Assembly (NCBI GenBank): GCA_019916065.1
Contig: CM034233.1
Location: 9,058,516-9,122,515, forward strand
DNA from: Vitellaria paradoxa
Lineage: Eukaryota > Streptophyta > Magnoliopsida > Ericales > Sapotaceae
Length of the DNA stretch: 64,000 nucleotides
Direction of reading: 5' to 3'
Positions 34,333 to 46,567 of this stretch are shown here, one piece after another. Position numbers and translations under genes: made by a program. The number at the start of each line of letters is the position of its first letter. The stretch's first letter is position 1. The notes beneath the pieces were generated by a model that had not been told where the DNA came from, searched no databases, and saw nothing but the letters and a program-made list of their open reading frames with translations.

Positions 34333-34673
34333 TAAGTGACATTTGGTACACTTGTTTTAAACGTATTTTCTATTTTATAGTTTTAAAAATAAAAAACAGT
34401 TTAAAATGTGTTTGATCACTTATTTTTTAAATTTTGTTTTAAAAAATAAGAAATAGGTTTGCATATGAAAAGGTAAAATGATAAAAAGTCGTTTTCATCG
34501 TTTTTAATACAAAACAAAAATAATCTCAAACTATTGAAAATAGAAAATATTAAATCAAATGTGTTTTAATTTTTGTTTTTCTTATTTTGAGATTTTATAA
34601 AACACATAAAATAGAAAATAGAAAACAAAATAAAAAAACAAAAAATAAAAATACAAACTAAACTATACGTTAA
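34333..34673. repeat. MITE family C copy 2
   Basis: AT-rich element with CATTTGGTACACTTG at one end and inner words (TTATTTTGAGATTTTATAAA, GTTTGATCACTTATTTTTTA) shared with 10577-10879 and 54998-55257. Non-coding. Confidence 0.5.
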
Positions 34674-35483
34674 TTTTTTTACTTTAATTTTAGTTAATAA
34701 AAAAAAAACTATTAATAACTCGACAACCATTGTTATTAAAGCTGTTCCTTTTTCAAGTTCCACATATGAGCATGCATGTGATCACAATGTTGTAGGTAAG
34801 TCTCACTATCTCGCAAAAGAGACGGTAGTGTATACGCAATTATGCTGGGGTGTGAATTCTTTAGGAAAATGTTAACATGTACTAGACTTTAGTTCTTTTT
34901 TTTTTTTATTTTGGATTAAAACAATTATACATCAATTAGCAGCTAGTGCAAATAAACGACGGAACGAATGCTTTGTTTGGAAGCAAAAATTGCAGTGGCA
35001 TTGTAAACATCATTTCCCTTTCTTTAAAAGTAGGAATGTTTGCTTATGGCCTTTCTTAAAGCACTGATTTTGAAATTTCAACTACTATTGTGATTGGACA
35101 AATTTTATTCCCACCGTTTTGTTTGTTTGTTTGTTTTTTTTTTTTTTTTTTCTCACACAAGTCACCGCTCATCTACGTTAAACTGATAAGTACCAGTGTA
35201 TTTCATCCAAATCATCATAACTGTAAAATGTTATCTTTTATTTGAAAATCAGTGATCTTCACTTGAGCGGCAAATTGTGTGGGATTATGACGCGATGGGA
35301 GTGGGTTTGCTGTTGTGATTGTTTTCTGTGTGCGGTAGTGATGAATTTTACATGGTGTTTTTGAGCATCTCGTCGTAGTTAATTTTACTAATATTTTTAA
35401 GATAAACATTTTTTTATTTTAATTTTTTATATTAAAAATAGATATTTATTATGAGAAGAAACAAAATATAAAAAAAGCTAAAG

Positions 35484-35514
<31 letters not shown>

Positions 35515-35579
35515 CATTTAGCATTCGGCATTTAGCATTTATTCCTTAGCTACATGATTATGAAGGTCATAAATTATTA
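34674..35579. other. Intergenic DNA, no gene seen
   Basis: AT-rich with homopolymers. The small open frame at 35215-35409 is featureless. A TA tract lies at about 35483-35511. Confidence 0.45.
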
Positions 35580-35720
35580 AGGGATTATTTGGAGTGGCAA
35601 AAAATGAGATAAGTGAGATAGTTTGAAATAATTTATGAGTTCGTAATTATTGTAGTGGGATAAAAAGTGAATAATTTTTAAAAAATTTCAGCATTTTTTA
35701 GTGTGGCAAACGGAACTTGA
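35580..35720 (+). repeat. MITE family A copy 3
   Basis: It begins AGGGATTATTTGGAGTGGCA, contains TGAGATAAGTGAGATAG and ends GGCAAACGGAACTTGAG. About 140 bp, same family as 2819 and 26301. Confidence 0.65.
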
Positions 35721-35906
35721 GTTTAACTTTTGTACCCTTTTTAAATTTTAACCTCTAATTGTATATAAAAAAAAAATTAATTAGAGATATAATAGTCATC
35801 AAACTTCCATGATTAAGAATTGCAGACATTAAAACATACCCCCTTAAAATTTTGTAAGAACTTATTTGATGGACACACTCACGTAACTGCAAGATACACA
35901 CTCAAG

Positions 35907-36117
35907 GTTCCGGGTTCCGGGTTCGACTCCCCCACCGGGGGTGGGTTACCGCTGTAATGACGGGTGCCTAATGGCCTCCTCTCGGTCGTGCCGGTCAGCC
36001 AGGGCTTGCCTAGGCTGGTTAACTCTCCAGGGGCCTTTGCCGGCTAGGGTCCTGGAGCGTGTTTCGCCCTGTGCGCACCTCAGTACAGGGTAGCGGCTGC
36101 GGACTTCCACGTACCAG
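35907..36117 (+). mobile_element. tRNA-derived SINE, 5'-truncated, with 16-bp target duplication
   Basis: Flanked by perfect 16-bp repeats AAGATACACACTCAAG (35891-35906 and 36118-36133). It starts at the B-box region (GGGTTCGACTCCCCCACC), so the A-box half is missing. The body shares GTGCCGGTCAGCCAGGGCTT, TTTGCCGGCTAGGGTCCTGG and AGCGTGTTTCGCC-type words with the element at 4207-4474, in the opposite orientation, and ends CCACGTACCAG exactly at the target repeat. This copy is GC-rich and less decayed, which suggests more recent insertion. Confidence 0.85.
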
Positions 36118-36133
36118 AAGATACACACTCAAG

Positions 36134-38400
36134 ATTCTTTGGTTGATTATTATTTATGTTTCTTTCGTAATTTGTTAAATCGTTAATTTTTGCCTAGCCC
36201 TGGTGTTCAAACCTCGTTTGAACAAGAATAGGCATCCGACTGGAACTGAAAACGGAATCTGGGTTTGTGTTCTAGTTGAACCATGAATACTAAATCACCA
36301 TTTTAAGCCACAAACATAATAACAAATCATATGTAAACATCTAAGGACGTCATGAACATGTTTATCTATCAACGCTTCAACAAATAATTCAAAAAATTCA
36401 TGATTTTACAACCGAAATTCACATATGTACATATTCATATATATGCACATATACATATATCACATTTCTTCAAAAACTCAAATATCAAAGCATGAAATAA
36501 CTCAAAGTCATGCAATTAACAAAGATATACACATAATTACGCCCCATCTATCTCGATCTGAAGAAAAATGGAGAAAATCCTTGAGGAGTCTCAATCTTCA
36601 ATGATCCAAGTCTTTTACCTAAAATACAATCACAGTCAACAGATATCACCATAATGATCATTGCGTCGAAGATGTAGATATCCCTACAGTTCCCTCCCCA
36701 AACTCATACTTTCTTTCTCCTCTTCCCCTCTCCCTCTCTCTCTCTCTTCCATGCTCTCTCCAGCAAGCAGCTAGAAGGAAGAAAAAAGAAAAGGAAAAAA
36801 AAAAAAAAAAGGCAAAGAAAGAAAAAGAATTATACTATAGATCTAACTTCCAGCCTAAACAAAATTTTGAGTTTAATAAAGTTAAAAAAATAAAATAAAA
36901 TAGAATAACGTGAATAAAATTTCAAGTCTAAATATTTAAATGATATAAAATCACAATAATTAGTCAAAAATAATTACTAGTGTTAAGTAATTTTTAAAAA
37001 AATTTATAAGTTCATAATAATTAGGTTAATGACTAACCTGCTCATTGGTACTTTGACTAAGCTTTTTGCGCAGGCTTTGATGAGCCAGCCAGATCTTAGA
37101 CCAATTCTATTTATTCAGCCGACCATATATAGTTGATCAACTTTCCAAGCCAAACTTTATGCTTGTTTAGCTGTTGCCACTCTCCCTTTGACAGCTCTCG
37201 ATAATTAGACTATTAGAGTTCAAATTAGCCAATTAATTAAAGATTAGATGACGGAAGCGAAGCAAACTAAAGTACGCTGATTCATTGTATTGTATAAAAT
37301 AACAAAATTTAAATGAAAGAAAGTGATTGAGGAAATAAAAAAGGTCAAAATTTCACGATTCAGCGAGGTGCAAATTAGGCTTGACCAAAGAAACAATAGA
37401 AAATGAACCGCCCAAAAAGTTAAAAAAAAAAAATTAATTGTTAAAAAGGAACTCTGGGCATAATAGCTAGCCATTCTGCATGCCTGTGGCTAATTTAAAT
37501 AATAGAATATCAACAAAATGACTGTGAAAAGGGACAGTTTGATTCAATGTATTTACATTACATACATTAGAATTAGAAATTTTTTTAATAACACGATCAG
37601 AGGAAATCATTATTATTATTATTTCGGTTTACACAATAAAATTAATATAATATGTACATCTCTTATGAGTAATAATATAATATTATTAAAATTAAAATTA
37701 AAATAAAATTAATGTGATAAGTTGTAAAATTTAAGATTAAAAAAATCTACTTAGAGAGGTACCTCAATGATAAGATGATAGTTGTCGATGCTGTACCAAA
37801 TAACGTTTATGCACTTATATTGATATATTTCGATGAGCATTTTGAATTTATTGTTATATATGACATTATATATCTATAAAAAATATACATATTTATTTAA
37901 ATAATTATAACATATAATTTAATTATAAAACCTAAGTTTTTATATGCCATGCTAATATTTCATTGAGATAAATAACTATTCATGCCTTTTGTTTTATAGA
38001 AGTACACAACAAAATAAAAAAAAAATAAATTCTTTATCTAGAGTTACCTAATGAATAAGAAGTAATAAAGATTTTTATTTATCTTTTATACAATTAGGAA
38101 AAGAATTTTATTTGGCTTTCATTGTTCTTCTTTTTGTGAGAAGTATGTCATCAGTTTTTAACTGTTTAGCATAGCCAAAAACCTAGTAACGAACTCTTCG
38201 ACAAGCTATTTACAGCAGCTCATACTCCCTGAGAGCAACTTATGGAACCATTAAAATGCAATATCTCCCAGATTGGATGGAAATACTCGACACATGAGCC
38301 CATCATTCCAGTTTTATAATATCATAGCTTGTATGTAGTGTCTGTAATGTGTTAGGAGATTCGATTTTTTATCATACGTTGTGAAATAGGGGGTCACAAA
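36134..38400. other. AT-rich intergenic DNA, possible retroelement remnant
   Basis: 36160-36830 has a mixed composition with CT-rich stretches (36690-36760), reminiscent of an old LTR but without ends that can be defined. 36840-38400 is AT-rich with no gene supported; short frames only. Confidence 0.4.
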
Positions 38401-38409
38401 TTTCTGCAG

Positions 38410-39256
38410 AAGCTTGGATTTAATTATGCCACTGGTAAACGAGGAAGCAGAGATCATTCCCAGTGCTTTCCTTGCCATCATCCGAATGGACTACTCTGAA
38501 CCTTCCAACTCAATGTATTATGTCTTCTCCACCTCTTTAGACTTGTTAGATTTTTTTGTTTTTGTTGACATTACATCATCACTAGATGAGCTTTCTCCTT
38601 TATCCTGTTGCTTTCTTTGACTTGAGTGCATTCTCCAGAGAGCATCTTCCTTTGTTAGGACCTAGAGGTCCTTGCTTTTTGCTGTCACATGGACTCTTCG
38701 CATTGAATGTGGGTTGAATGAGTACCTGCAGGTTCAACACCAGAAGTCGCTACTAGACCAGCATTAACTTCTCACTTGGGACTTAGAATCTCTTCCTCAT
38801 GCACACCTTTTTCTTTCCTGGTTTGTGACTTTGGTTGATCATTATAAAGAGCATCATAACTCCCATCCGTACTTGAATCAAACTGTTTATAGTCAGAATG
38901 ACCATGGCTTATCCGTTTTGGTTTCTCCTCGTTAAGTTTTTGAAGGATCTCTTTCAATTCAGCTTGTTTTGTGGTAGCCAAATCTTGTAAGTCTTGCATC
39001 CTCTTGATTACTTCAGGATCACTAATCATGTGTTACCTTCTTACTGTCTATCCTGGAGTAATGCTTGTAAGTGCACTCCCCTTTTGTTTGGGGAGTTCTG
39101 TGTCAATTCCTCCTCGTGGAGATCGTGGAGGCATCGTATCACTGCCTGAAGTCATAGTTGATAAAATTTGAAAGAATGGAAAATTCTAAGGAACATAAAG
39201 ATGTGGGAAACAAAAAAAATGAGCCTAAAGAAATGTGTCCCACAGTGGGCGCCAAA
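38410..39256 (-). pseudogene. Decayed gypsy-type gag region next to a primer-binding site
   Basis: Read leftward from 39256, TTTGGCGCCCACTGTGGG (39239-39256) matches the primer-binding site style of some plant gypsy elements (TGGCGCCCACCGTGGGG). About 90 bases further a frame starts MTSGSDTMPPRSPRGGIDTE and stops after SITPG. A second frame (39029-38772) encodes a charged, coiled-coil-like stretch with EVIKRMQDLQDLATTKQAEL and then KEILQKLNEEKPKR. This layout (LTR, primer site, gag start) fits a retrotransposon 5' end. Stops and frame breaks show decay. The clade is uncertain. Confidence 0.55.
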
Positions 39257-39730
39257 TGTTTAGTAACAAAAAATACCGCTGGACTTGTTTACCATATCAA
39301 TTGAAAAAGCGAAATTCAAACTTGTAGAGTAAAAAAATTTAGAGAAAATGGTCAGAAGGGATCCCCGATCAGAAAACCCTCCGATGATAAAGTCAAAATA
39401 TGCTGAGATAGTTGTAATAAAAAAAGTGAACTATAAGGTTGATAATAGTAAGCGTACCTAAATTTTGAGGCAAACTCTTATATTTATCGTAAGATAGAAT
39501 AAATAAATTAATATGTAAATAATTGACTTATAATGATTCTGTATTATATATATATATATATATATCAGAGTATATGGCGGTATGCTTTACATTAAATGCC
39601 TTTCATTCATTTTTTAATACTTTCCACTCAGCATTAAATGCGCGTAGAAGAAATGAGTATAATACTTAAAGTAGTACCTTGAGAAATATATAAATGTCAT
39701 CACTTCTGTCTGCCTTTAAACTAATGGAAC
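39257..39730 (-). repeat. Probable LTR belonging to the decayed gypsy piece
   Basis: It ends on the minus strand with GTTACTAAACA directly before the primer-binding site. It contains LTR-like unique sequence (ATTTAATGCTGAGTGGAAAG; GATTTTCTGATCGGGGATCC in minus orientation) and a TA tract. The 5' end of the LTR could not be fixed; the stated left-to-right limit is approximate. Confidence 0.45.
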
Positions 39731-41560
39731 TAATTATGAGATAATAAATTTAATTAATTTATTATTATTTTGTATTTATGATTAGAATCATACTAACATA
39801 AGTTTATAAAGTGATTGGATCCAATTGCAGTAATTTACTGATTATTAAATTAACGTTGGACACATTTCTATTGTGCCTAAAAAGATTCCACCTGTCCCTA
39901 TTTATTTTTGCACCTACATTACGTTTAGGAAAAGAGTTGTAGATAATATATAAAAAATTAAAGGTATAAGCTAGAACCCTTACTAGTACGAAACACATAT
40001 TACTTCGTACTAAATTTCATCCAACCCATTACATGTATAATAATAATTCATAAATATGAGTAGGATTTGTTAGGAGACCATCTAGACTCAATACGCGACA
40101 TCATTTCAATTATGCATGGCTTAAAAAAAAATAATATTGTTAGAATATTTTTTATTTACCTTGAACCATCTACAGCTACCAATACATATATTATAAATAC
40201 TGTGATGTGACAAAAATAAAACTGCTCAAACAATGTGATTGGCGGTGTGAAGATCCTATCCAATCAAAATATTAAAAAAATAATTATTTATTTATTTATT
40301 TTAGAATGTGTCTATTTGCATTCCACAAATTCTTGTACTTTACTTTACTTTTTTCATTAAATAAAATTATATAACTGCTCTCATTCTTCTAGTAAGATAT
40401 GTTGTATAATGTTAATGGTATAAATATCATTTTACAAGAATAAGGATAATTGTGTAATTTTATTTAATAAAAAAGTAAAATAGAGTATAAAAATATATTT
40501 GTAAAGTGCAAATAGGGCAACCCATTATTTTAAGGATGAGAAGAAATGGGGGTTGCCAAGGTTAGCCAAACTAGGAGTAAGCATTGGTTAGTATGGTCCG
40601 AAAATAGTAATTTTTATAATCGAACTGATTATTTTCAGAAATTAGAAATGTTAACCAAATCAACCAAATCATATACACTAATCGAACCAAATTATATTGA
40701 TTCGGTTATGGCCGGTTTGATTATACACGCTTATAAATTTAAATATATTTTTTATAACTTAATTATGGAAATAAAATAATAATTTTTATATAAATATTAT
40801 TTGAGACAAAAAATGTATATTTAATATTGTAACGATTTGTTGATTTCTTATAAAGATTTAAGAAGATAAAATTATTAATAAAAGTGGATATTTAGATTAA
40901 TTGTTTTATATATATGTGTGTGTGTTAAATATTAAGTAAATTTAATCCGGTTAATACAGTTTATTTAGTTTAAAATTGTAAAATTATATCTAAAATCAAT
41001 AATCGTTATTTTAACAAAAAATAATTAAACCAACCATTGTTGAATAAATAATCGAACCAAACTTCCCTAATTTGATCAGTATAGTTTCGAAAATTAAATT
41101 TTAATTAAATTGTGTACGCTCGCAACGCTCGCCACGCTTTTAAAGGTTCAACCCCCCACACACATCATTGTCCATCCACACAAAATTAAAATACCATACC
41201 AAGTCTTTTACGAAATTGATTCTCATCCTGAACTAGTTCGGACATAGACCCCACACAGATCATGCATAGGCCAGGTCACATGTATTAAACAAAAATGACA
41301 CATTATTAAAATTAATTTACCGTATTTCATATATGTATAATTAATGTTTAAAAAAAAAAAAATCGACCGCCCACCGACTACAGCCTACAACCGTTCCATA
41401 TCTTCCTCCCATCTTATGACGGTAACAGCCTCCTTTCGGAGGACCACCACTGTCGCTCTCCCTTTACAGCTTCCCATAGTCTCGTGACGGTGACGGCGGC
41501 GCCTTCGCTCGGAGGTCACAAAATACCGGTTTGGACGCCGACCTTACACCCAACCCTCTC
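39731..41560. other. Intergenic DNA, MITE-like remnant at 40560-41095
   Basis: 40560-41095 holds words like ATTCGGTTATGGCCGGTTTG and AATCGAACCAA, resembling the GGTTCG-type element at 26851, but with decayed ends. 41365-41560 is GC-richer; it lies downstream of the ERF gene and has no supported coding frame. Confidence 0.4.
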
Positions 41561-41898
41561 CCTTTATCTGTGTTATCGACAGTTAAACAGAAACAGAAGG
41601 GAAAGATATAATTTAAAAAAAAAAAAAGAAGAAAGGAATTACAGAGAGAATACGAAGAACAGAAATCAATATCCATGTCGAACTATGAAGGATTGCTGTT
41701 GAAGCCTCTATATTGATACAACTAATATATTGAAACAGAATACTAAAAGATATCCGATCGAACAGTGAAAACAATCCCCGATCGAACAGTGAATACAATC
41801 CCTTTGGATCGTGCGTTCAGACTTCTCCGTAACAATCCAATCTTGGATCCGAACCTATCAAATCGAACTTGATGTGTAAATTCCATCAGGGACTAGTT
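41561..41898 (-). other. Probable 3' UTR of the AP2/ERF gene
   Basis: Sequence immediately downstream of the ERF stop. It includes a tandem duplication of about 24 bases (two copies of CGATCGAACAGTGAAWACAA, 41755-41803). The polyadenylation site was not resolved. Confidence 0.4.
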
Positions 41899-42321
41899 TC
41901 AGTCTTCATCAGAGTTTTCCGGCTTCGGGTATTCGTTCAAGTCGGGCTTCTGCGAGACTCGGGTGGAATTGGAAACCGCATGGCGGCGGAGGGAAGATTC
42001 CAGAGCATCAACCCTAGCTCCGACTTCGGTGGCCTTCTTCCGTATGGAGGCGGTGGAGAGGTCGTGGAGGTGGTCGCCGTCGAGTACATATTCGGGGAAG
42101 TTAAGCCTGGCGGAGGGGCCTCTGAGATAGAAGACGGCGGTGTCGTAGGCCCGAGCCGCCGCCACGGGGGAGGAGTAAGAACCCAACCAAATCCTGGACC
42201 TCTTGTTGGGTTCTCTGATCTCGGCGACCCACTTGCCCCACTTCCTCATCCGTATCCCTCTGTAGGGCTTGTCTTGTCTCTGATTTCGCTTCTCTGCGCT
42301 CGTGTTTGAGCACGCCTCCAT
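41899..42321 (-). CDS. AP2/ERF transcription factor, DREB-type (A-5/group II-like) with EAR motif
   Basis: Nuclear DNA-binding protein of 140 aa, intronless. The AP2/ERF domain spans about residues 19-76: [20 protein letters not shown], then [20 protein letters not shown] and [20 protein letters not shown]. The WVAEIRE segment has the Val and Glu of DREB-type domains. After it comes [20 protein letters not shown], shared by the Arabidopsis ERF008-ERF011 group, and near the C-terminus DLNEYP (127-132), a DLNxxP EAR repression motif. It is therefore probably a transcriptional repressor or modulator in stress or growth responses (inference from the family). The start at MEACSN was chosen because family members start close to the domain; an in-frame ATG at 42393 would add 24 residues ([10 protein letters not shown] plus an Arg-Glu repeat) encoded by a GA microsatellite. 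That extension is probably leader. Confidence 0.93.
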   Translation of the reverse strand: MEACSNTSAEKRNQRQDKPYRGIRMRKWGKWVAEIREPNKRSRIWLGSYSSPVAAARAYDTAVFYLRGPSARLNFPEYVLDGDHLHDLSTASIRKKATEVGARVDALESSLRRHAVSNSTRVSQKPDLNEYPKPENSDED

Positions 42322-42329
42322 TAGAGCGG

Positions 42330-42332
<3 letters not shown>

Positions 42333-42363
<31 letters not shown>
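42333..42363. repeat. CT/GA microsatellite in the leader of the ERF gene
   Basis: About 31 bases of uninterrupted CT on the plus strand (GA on the mRNA strand), ending 12 bases upstream of the chosen start codon. It lies between an upstream ATG (42393) and the main ATG (42321) and currently keeps them in frame. Confidence 0.9.
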
Positions 42364-42366
<3 letters not shown>

Positions 42367-42431
42367 AAGTTGAAGCAAACAAGGAGATCCCAACCGTCAC
42401 AGAAAACGCTTGCCTCGTCCCCCAGCTGTTA

Positions 42432-42439
42432 TATTTATA
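42432..42439 (-). promoter_or_regulatory. TATA box of the AP2/ERF gene
   Basis: TATAAATA on the minus strand, 111 bases upstream of the chosen start codon. Transcription would begin near 42405, about 80 bases upstream of that codon and only about 12 bases upstream of the alternative ATG. Confidence 0.65.
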
Positions 42440-42489
42440 AGCGTGTAGCCGCACACGCCTCACATGTTGTTTGGTTGGGATATGGTTAG

Positions 42490-44190
42490 GAATGCGGTTT
42501 GGGGGTAAATGTTGCCGAATCCGAATTCAGTGTTGCACGAGCCGACGGGAAATTTTGCCTGTTCCCATATTATTTTTCGTATATTAGAAAGTATTTTTGT
42601 ATTGATATTATATAATAATGATAATTTTATACTTTTTATTATTTTTGTTAGGAGATTTTAATTGTTGAATTTGAACCCATTTTTGGCTTACCCTTTCTTC
42701 CCATAATTCAGTGTGATCTTGTTTAAAATTATACTTAGACCGACACCAAAAACAATTTTAAACTTTCTAGTTAATTCTATTTATACATGTTATAATTACA
42801 TATTTAATGCATTAATTATTAATTATTATACTTTATTTTAACTGACAAAAAGACTTTTAAATTACCAAATTTAACTCTATTTATACGTGTCAAAATTATC
42901 TAATATTTGATGCATTAATTATTATTTTTTAATTTTATTTAGCATTCTATACACCCAGTAATTTAGGCTTTCTTAAAAATTTCACATAAGACCTTTAAAT
43001 TTATGGACATAAGATATATATGAAAAGTATTTTTTTCTTGGTAAAAATGACACATCATAACATGGCATGTTATTATTTTTTAATTTAAAAAATATAAAAA
43101 TATTTCTTATGAACACACGTCATATTTTAAAATCTATCTGTGTAAATAATATTTACATTGACAATATATTAAAAGTAAAGTCTTTTTTTGCCCGTATAAT
43201 TTAACATATTTTTAGTTTTACTCTTATTTTTTCCCATCTCTAGAAATTTTACAAATTACTCTTTAAAATGCCATTTGTCTCTCATTTTTGCCCCTTCTCT
43301 GTAAACCCTATAAATTGCTTTAAGAATTCTCTATTGTTGTTTTATTTTTTTATTTTCTATGTTTTTCTCAAATGAAAATATATAAACTATAAAAATAATA
43401 TTATTACTTAGTTGATGTACTTTAAATATTTACATAATTATTTTAAATATGCTTAATAAACTATTTGTTAAGTATCATTCAATTTTTAATTTAATTTTAT
43501 TATTATAATATGTTTTGAATAAAAAATAAAAAATAAAAAAATTATAAAGCTTTCTAAGGGTGTTTTTATTAGTTTTAAAAGTATCAAATTTGCAATAACA
43601 TTATTTCAATAATACTTAAATAATTGGTGTTTTGAGTAATAATGATTTCACATGTAACATGGCATTAATTGTTGTAAATATTTAAAATCTATCTAATATT
43701 AAAAATAAAATAAATTAATTATCAGACATAATATTTTTAAAATGTTAATATTATTTTTAATTTAAATTTGTAAAAGAATTGAATTAAATGATTGTCGTGC
43801 TTATATTTGTTTTGAATTTTATTAGATATTTTTAATTAATTTTCCCATAAAAGAATAAGGAAGTAAAAAAAATACCATGTAAAAAATTATAATTGGTATT
43901 CATAATGTATAAAATAAATAAAAATGAAACGAAATAAAAATTAAGAGTTTAGTATGCATACTTAAAATAATTATGTAAAAACTTTTTCAGTATACCGAAA
44001 GAGTAATTATATTATTCTTATAATATTTTTTATTTTCTTCTAAAAAAATAAAACAAAAGAAGAGTGAATTTTTAAAACGCATAAAATGAGATGACGATGA
44101 AAGATTTGAAATATCATTTACAAGATTTCCAAAGGAATGGCATAAGTGAAAGAAAAAGATAGTTTTGAAATATCTTTAAAATAAAAAAGG
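42490..44190. other. AT-rich intergenic DNA upstream of the ERF gene
   Basis: No gene seen on either strand; low-complexity A/T sequence with occasional MITE words. The stretch immediately above 42440 is the presumed ERF promoter. Confidence 0.5.
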
Positions 44191-45014
44191 CACTAGTAAA
44201 AAAAAGAGCATTAGCGACCGTCACTGGCAGTTGCTAATAGTAATTAAGCGGTCGCTAATACCCTTTAGCAACCGCTTAGCGACCGCTACTGGCTAGCCGC
44301 CGAAATTTCGTCGCTACTGACTATTAGCGACCGCTAAGTGGCGGTCACTAAATATTAGCGACCCCTTATGTGACCGCAGAAAGTGGGTATATGAAATTAT
44401 TAGCGACCGTCACTAGTAGTTTTAGCGACTACCGTCGCTGTGGCTAAAAGTATTTTTAGCGACCGCCACTGATCTTTTTAGCGACCGCTGTGGCGGTCGC
44501 AAGTGGTGATCACTAAAAGTCATTTTTTGCGACTGCCACTTCTACTTTTAGCGACCGCTATGGCAGTCGCTAAAAGTGAATTTGCAGACAACTTATATGT
44601 GACTTGGAAGCTTTTAGGCGATCGCTAATACTCGTTAATTTTTTTTTCATTTTTTGATTTATTTTTGTCATTTGATTCTTGTACCTGTACCTCTTTCATA
44701 AAGTTTTATAAAACTAAATACAAAAATTAAAGTAAAACATTTACATACACACAATAAAAAAATAAGCTAATAAAAAATTTTTCATTTTTATAAATACACG
44801 TGCAATTAATGTCTTTGAATTACAAAAAGAAAGGAAAAGTTCTTATACAATTTTAAGAAAAAGGGAAAAAAACAAAACAACGATGTCCACTGCAGTACCA
44901 GTCAATCAACCTGAAACAAAAATAAATTTTATTAGTCAACAAAATTGTAAATATAAATAAAATTTCGTAAAATTAATACTATTTGTGATATAATTAAAAA
45001 ACATTTTGTATGAT

Positions 45015-46110
45015 TTTGGGCACCCCGGGCCTCCGATTCACGCGCTGTTCATTCTGACAGGTCACTAATGGTCCAAAGATTGTGCCGCTCAAGTTTGACG
45101 AGCATCGGAGCCCGCTTGTTTGGTTTGGGCCGTTAGAGGTCAACTTCTGAGTTCTAAGTTTCAAATTTCAACTTAAACATACTTTCAAGTGTTCCGGACG
45201 CCCTGGGCGTCAAATTAGCGTGTCGTTCGTTTCGACAGGTTACTAATGGTCAAAAAATTGTGCCCCTTGAGTTTTCAGGGCATCGGAGCCGATCCGCTTG
45301 GTTTGGGCCATTAGAGGGTAACTTTTAGTTTCTAAGTGTCAAAGTTTTAACTTAAACGTAATTTCAAGGGTTCTGGGCACCCCGGGTGTCGGATTCCCGT
45401 GTTGTTCATTCCAACAAGTCAGTAATGGTTCAAAGATCATGCCCCTTGAGTTTGAAGGGCATCGGAGCCCGTCTACTCAATTTGGGCCATTAGAGGGCAA
45501 CTTCTGAATTCTAAGTTTCAAGTTTCCACTTAAACATATTTTTAATTTTTTCGGGGACTGAGGGCGTTGGATTCGCATGCCGTTCCTTCTGACAGGTCAA
45601 TAATGGTCCAAAGATCATTCACCTCGAGTTTGACGGGCATCGGAGCCCGTCTGCTTGGTTTGGCCCATTAGAGGGTAACTTTTGGTTTCTAAGCGTCAAA
45701 GTTTCAAGTTAAACATAATTTCAAGGGTTTTGGGCACCCCGGGCGTCAGATTCACGCACCGTTCATTCCGACAAGTCAGTAACAGTCCAAAGATCATGCC
45801 CCTTGAGTTTGAAGGGCAACAGAGCCCGTCTACTCAATTTGGGCCGTTAGAGGGTAACTTTTAAGTTCTAAGTTTCAAGTTTCAACTTAAATATATTTTC
45901 AACTGGGCACTGCGGGCGTTAGATTCGCATGCCGTTCATTCTGACTGGTCAATAATGGTCCAAAGATCATTCACCTCGAGTTTCACGGGCATCGGAGCCC
46001 ATCTGCTTGGTTTTGGCCATTAGAGGGTAACGTTTAGTTTGTAAGTGTCAAAGTTTTAACTTAAATGTAATTTCAAAAGTTCTGGGCACCGTAGGTGTCG
46101 GTTTCTAAGT
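45015..46110. repeat. Tandem repeat of ~178 bp (about six copies) in CACTA 2
   Basis: Units begin near 45015, 45190, 45370, 45550, 45730 and 45903, with a truncated seventh at 46080. Each carries GGGCACCCCGGGCGTC-like sequence, GTTCATTCYGACARGTC, TGGTCCAAAGATC, TTTGACGGGCATCGGAGCCC and GGTTTGGGCCRTTAGAGGG. Odd and even units end differently (TTTTAGTTTCTAAGTGTCAA versus CTTCTGAGTTCTAAGTTTCA), so the true period may be a ~355-bp dimer. No long reading frame is conserved across units. Confidence 0.88.
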
Positions 46111-46567
46111 TAAAAGTTAAATATACTTTCAACTTAAACGTACATTCGGTTTCTAAGTGCCAAAGTTGGAAGTTTTTATGTTTGAAAATTTATAGATTGT
46201 TTTAGTGTTTCTATGTCAAGATTTCTAATTTCTAAGCATCAAAATTATTTAACTTTTGAACTTTTTCCTCAATGTGCATATAATAATAATAATAATAAAG
46301 AATCTATAAATATGGCTACGAACTCTTAAATTTGCAGAATAAATTGAAGTAGATATAGTTAAATTATCTTAGAGTTAGAAAATATAAACTTATACCTGAT
46401 GCTAATCATCCGAGCCTACTGGATCATGTATGCCCTCACTCACGGACTCGTGTCTCACCTAGTGACCACTGCCAGCGTCCGGAGCCTACAATGTGGCGAT
46501 ATATAATTAATAGGAAACATAAATATATATTCCGAACGTAATTGAATTAAATTAAAATACAAAATGT

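Noticed and set aside
35880..36135. CRISPR-like spaced direct repeats
   Set aside because: The two identical 16-mers are the target-site duplication of a SINE; there is no array, and the DNA is from a plant nucleus.
41869..42309. 146-codon plus-strand frame
   Set aside because: It is antisense to the AP2/ERF gene, whose domain is unmistakable on the minus strand.
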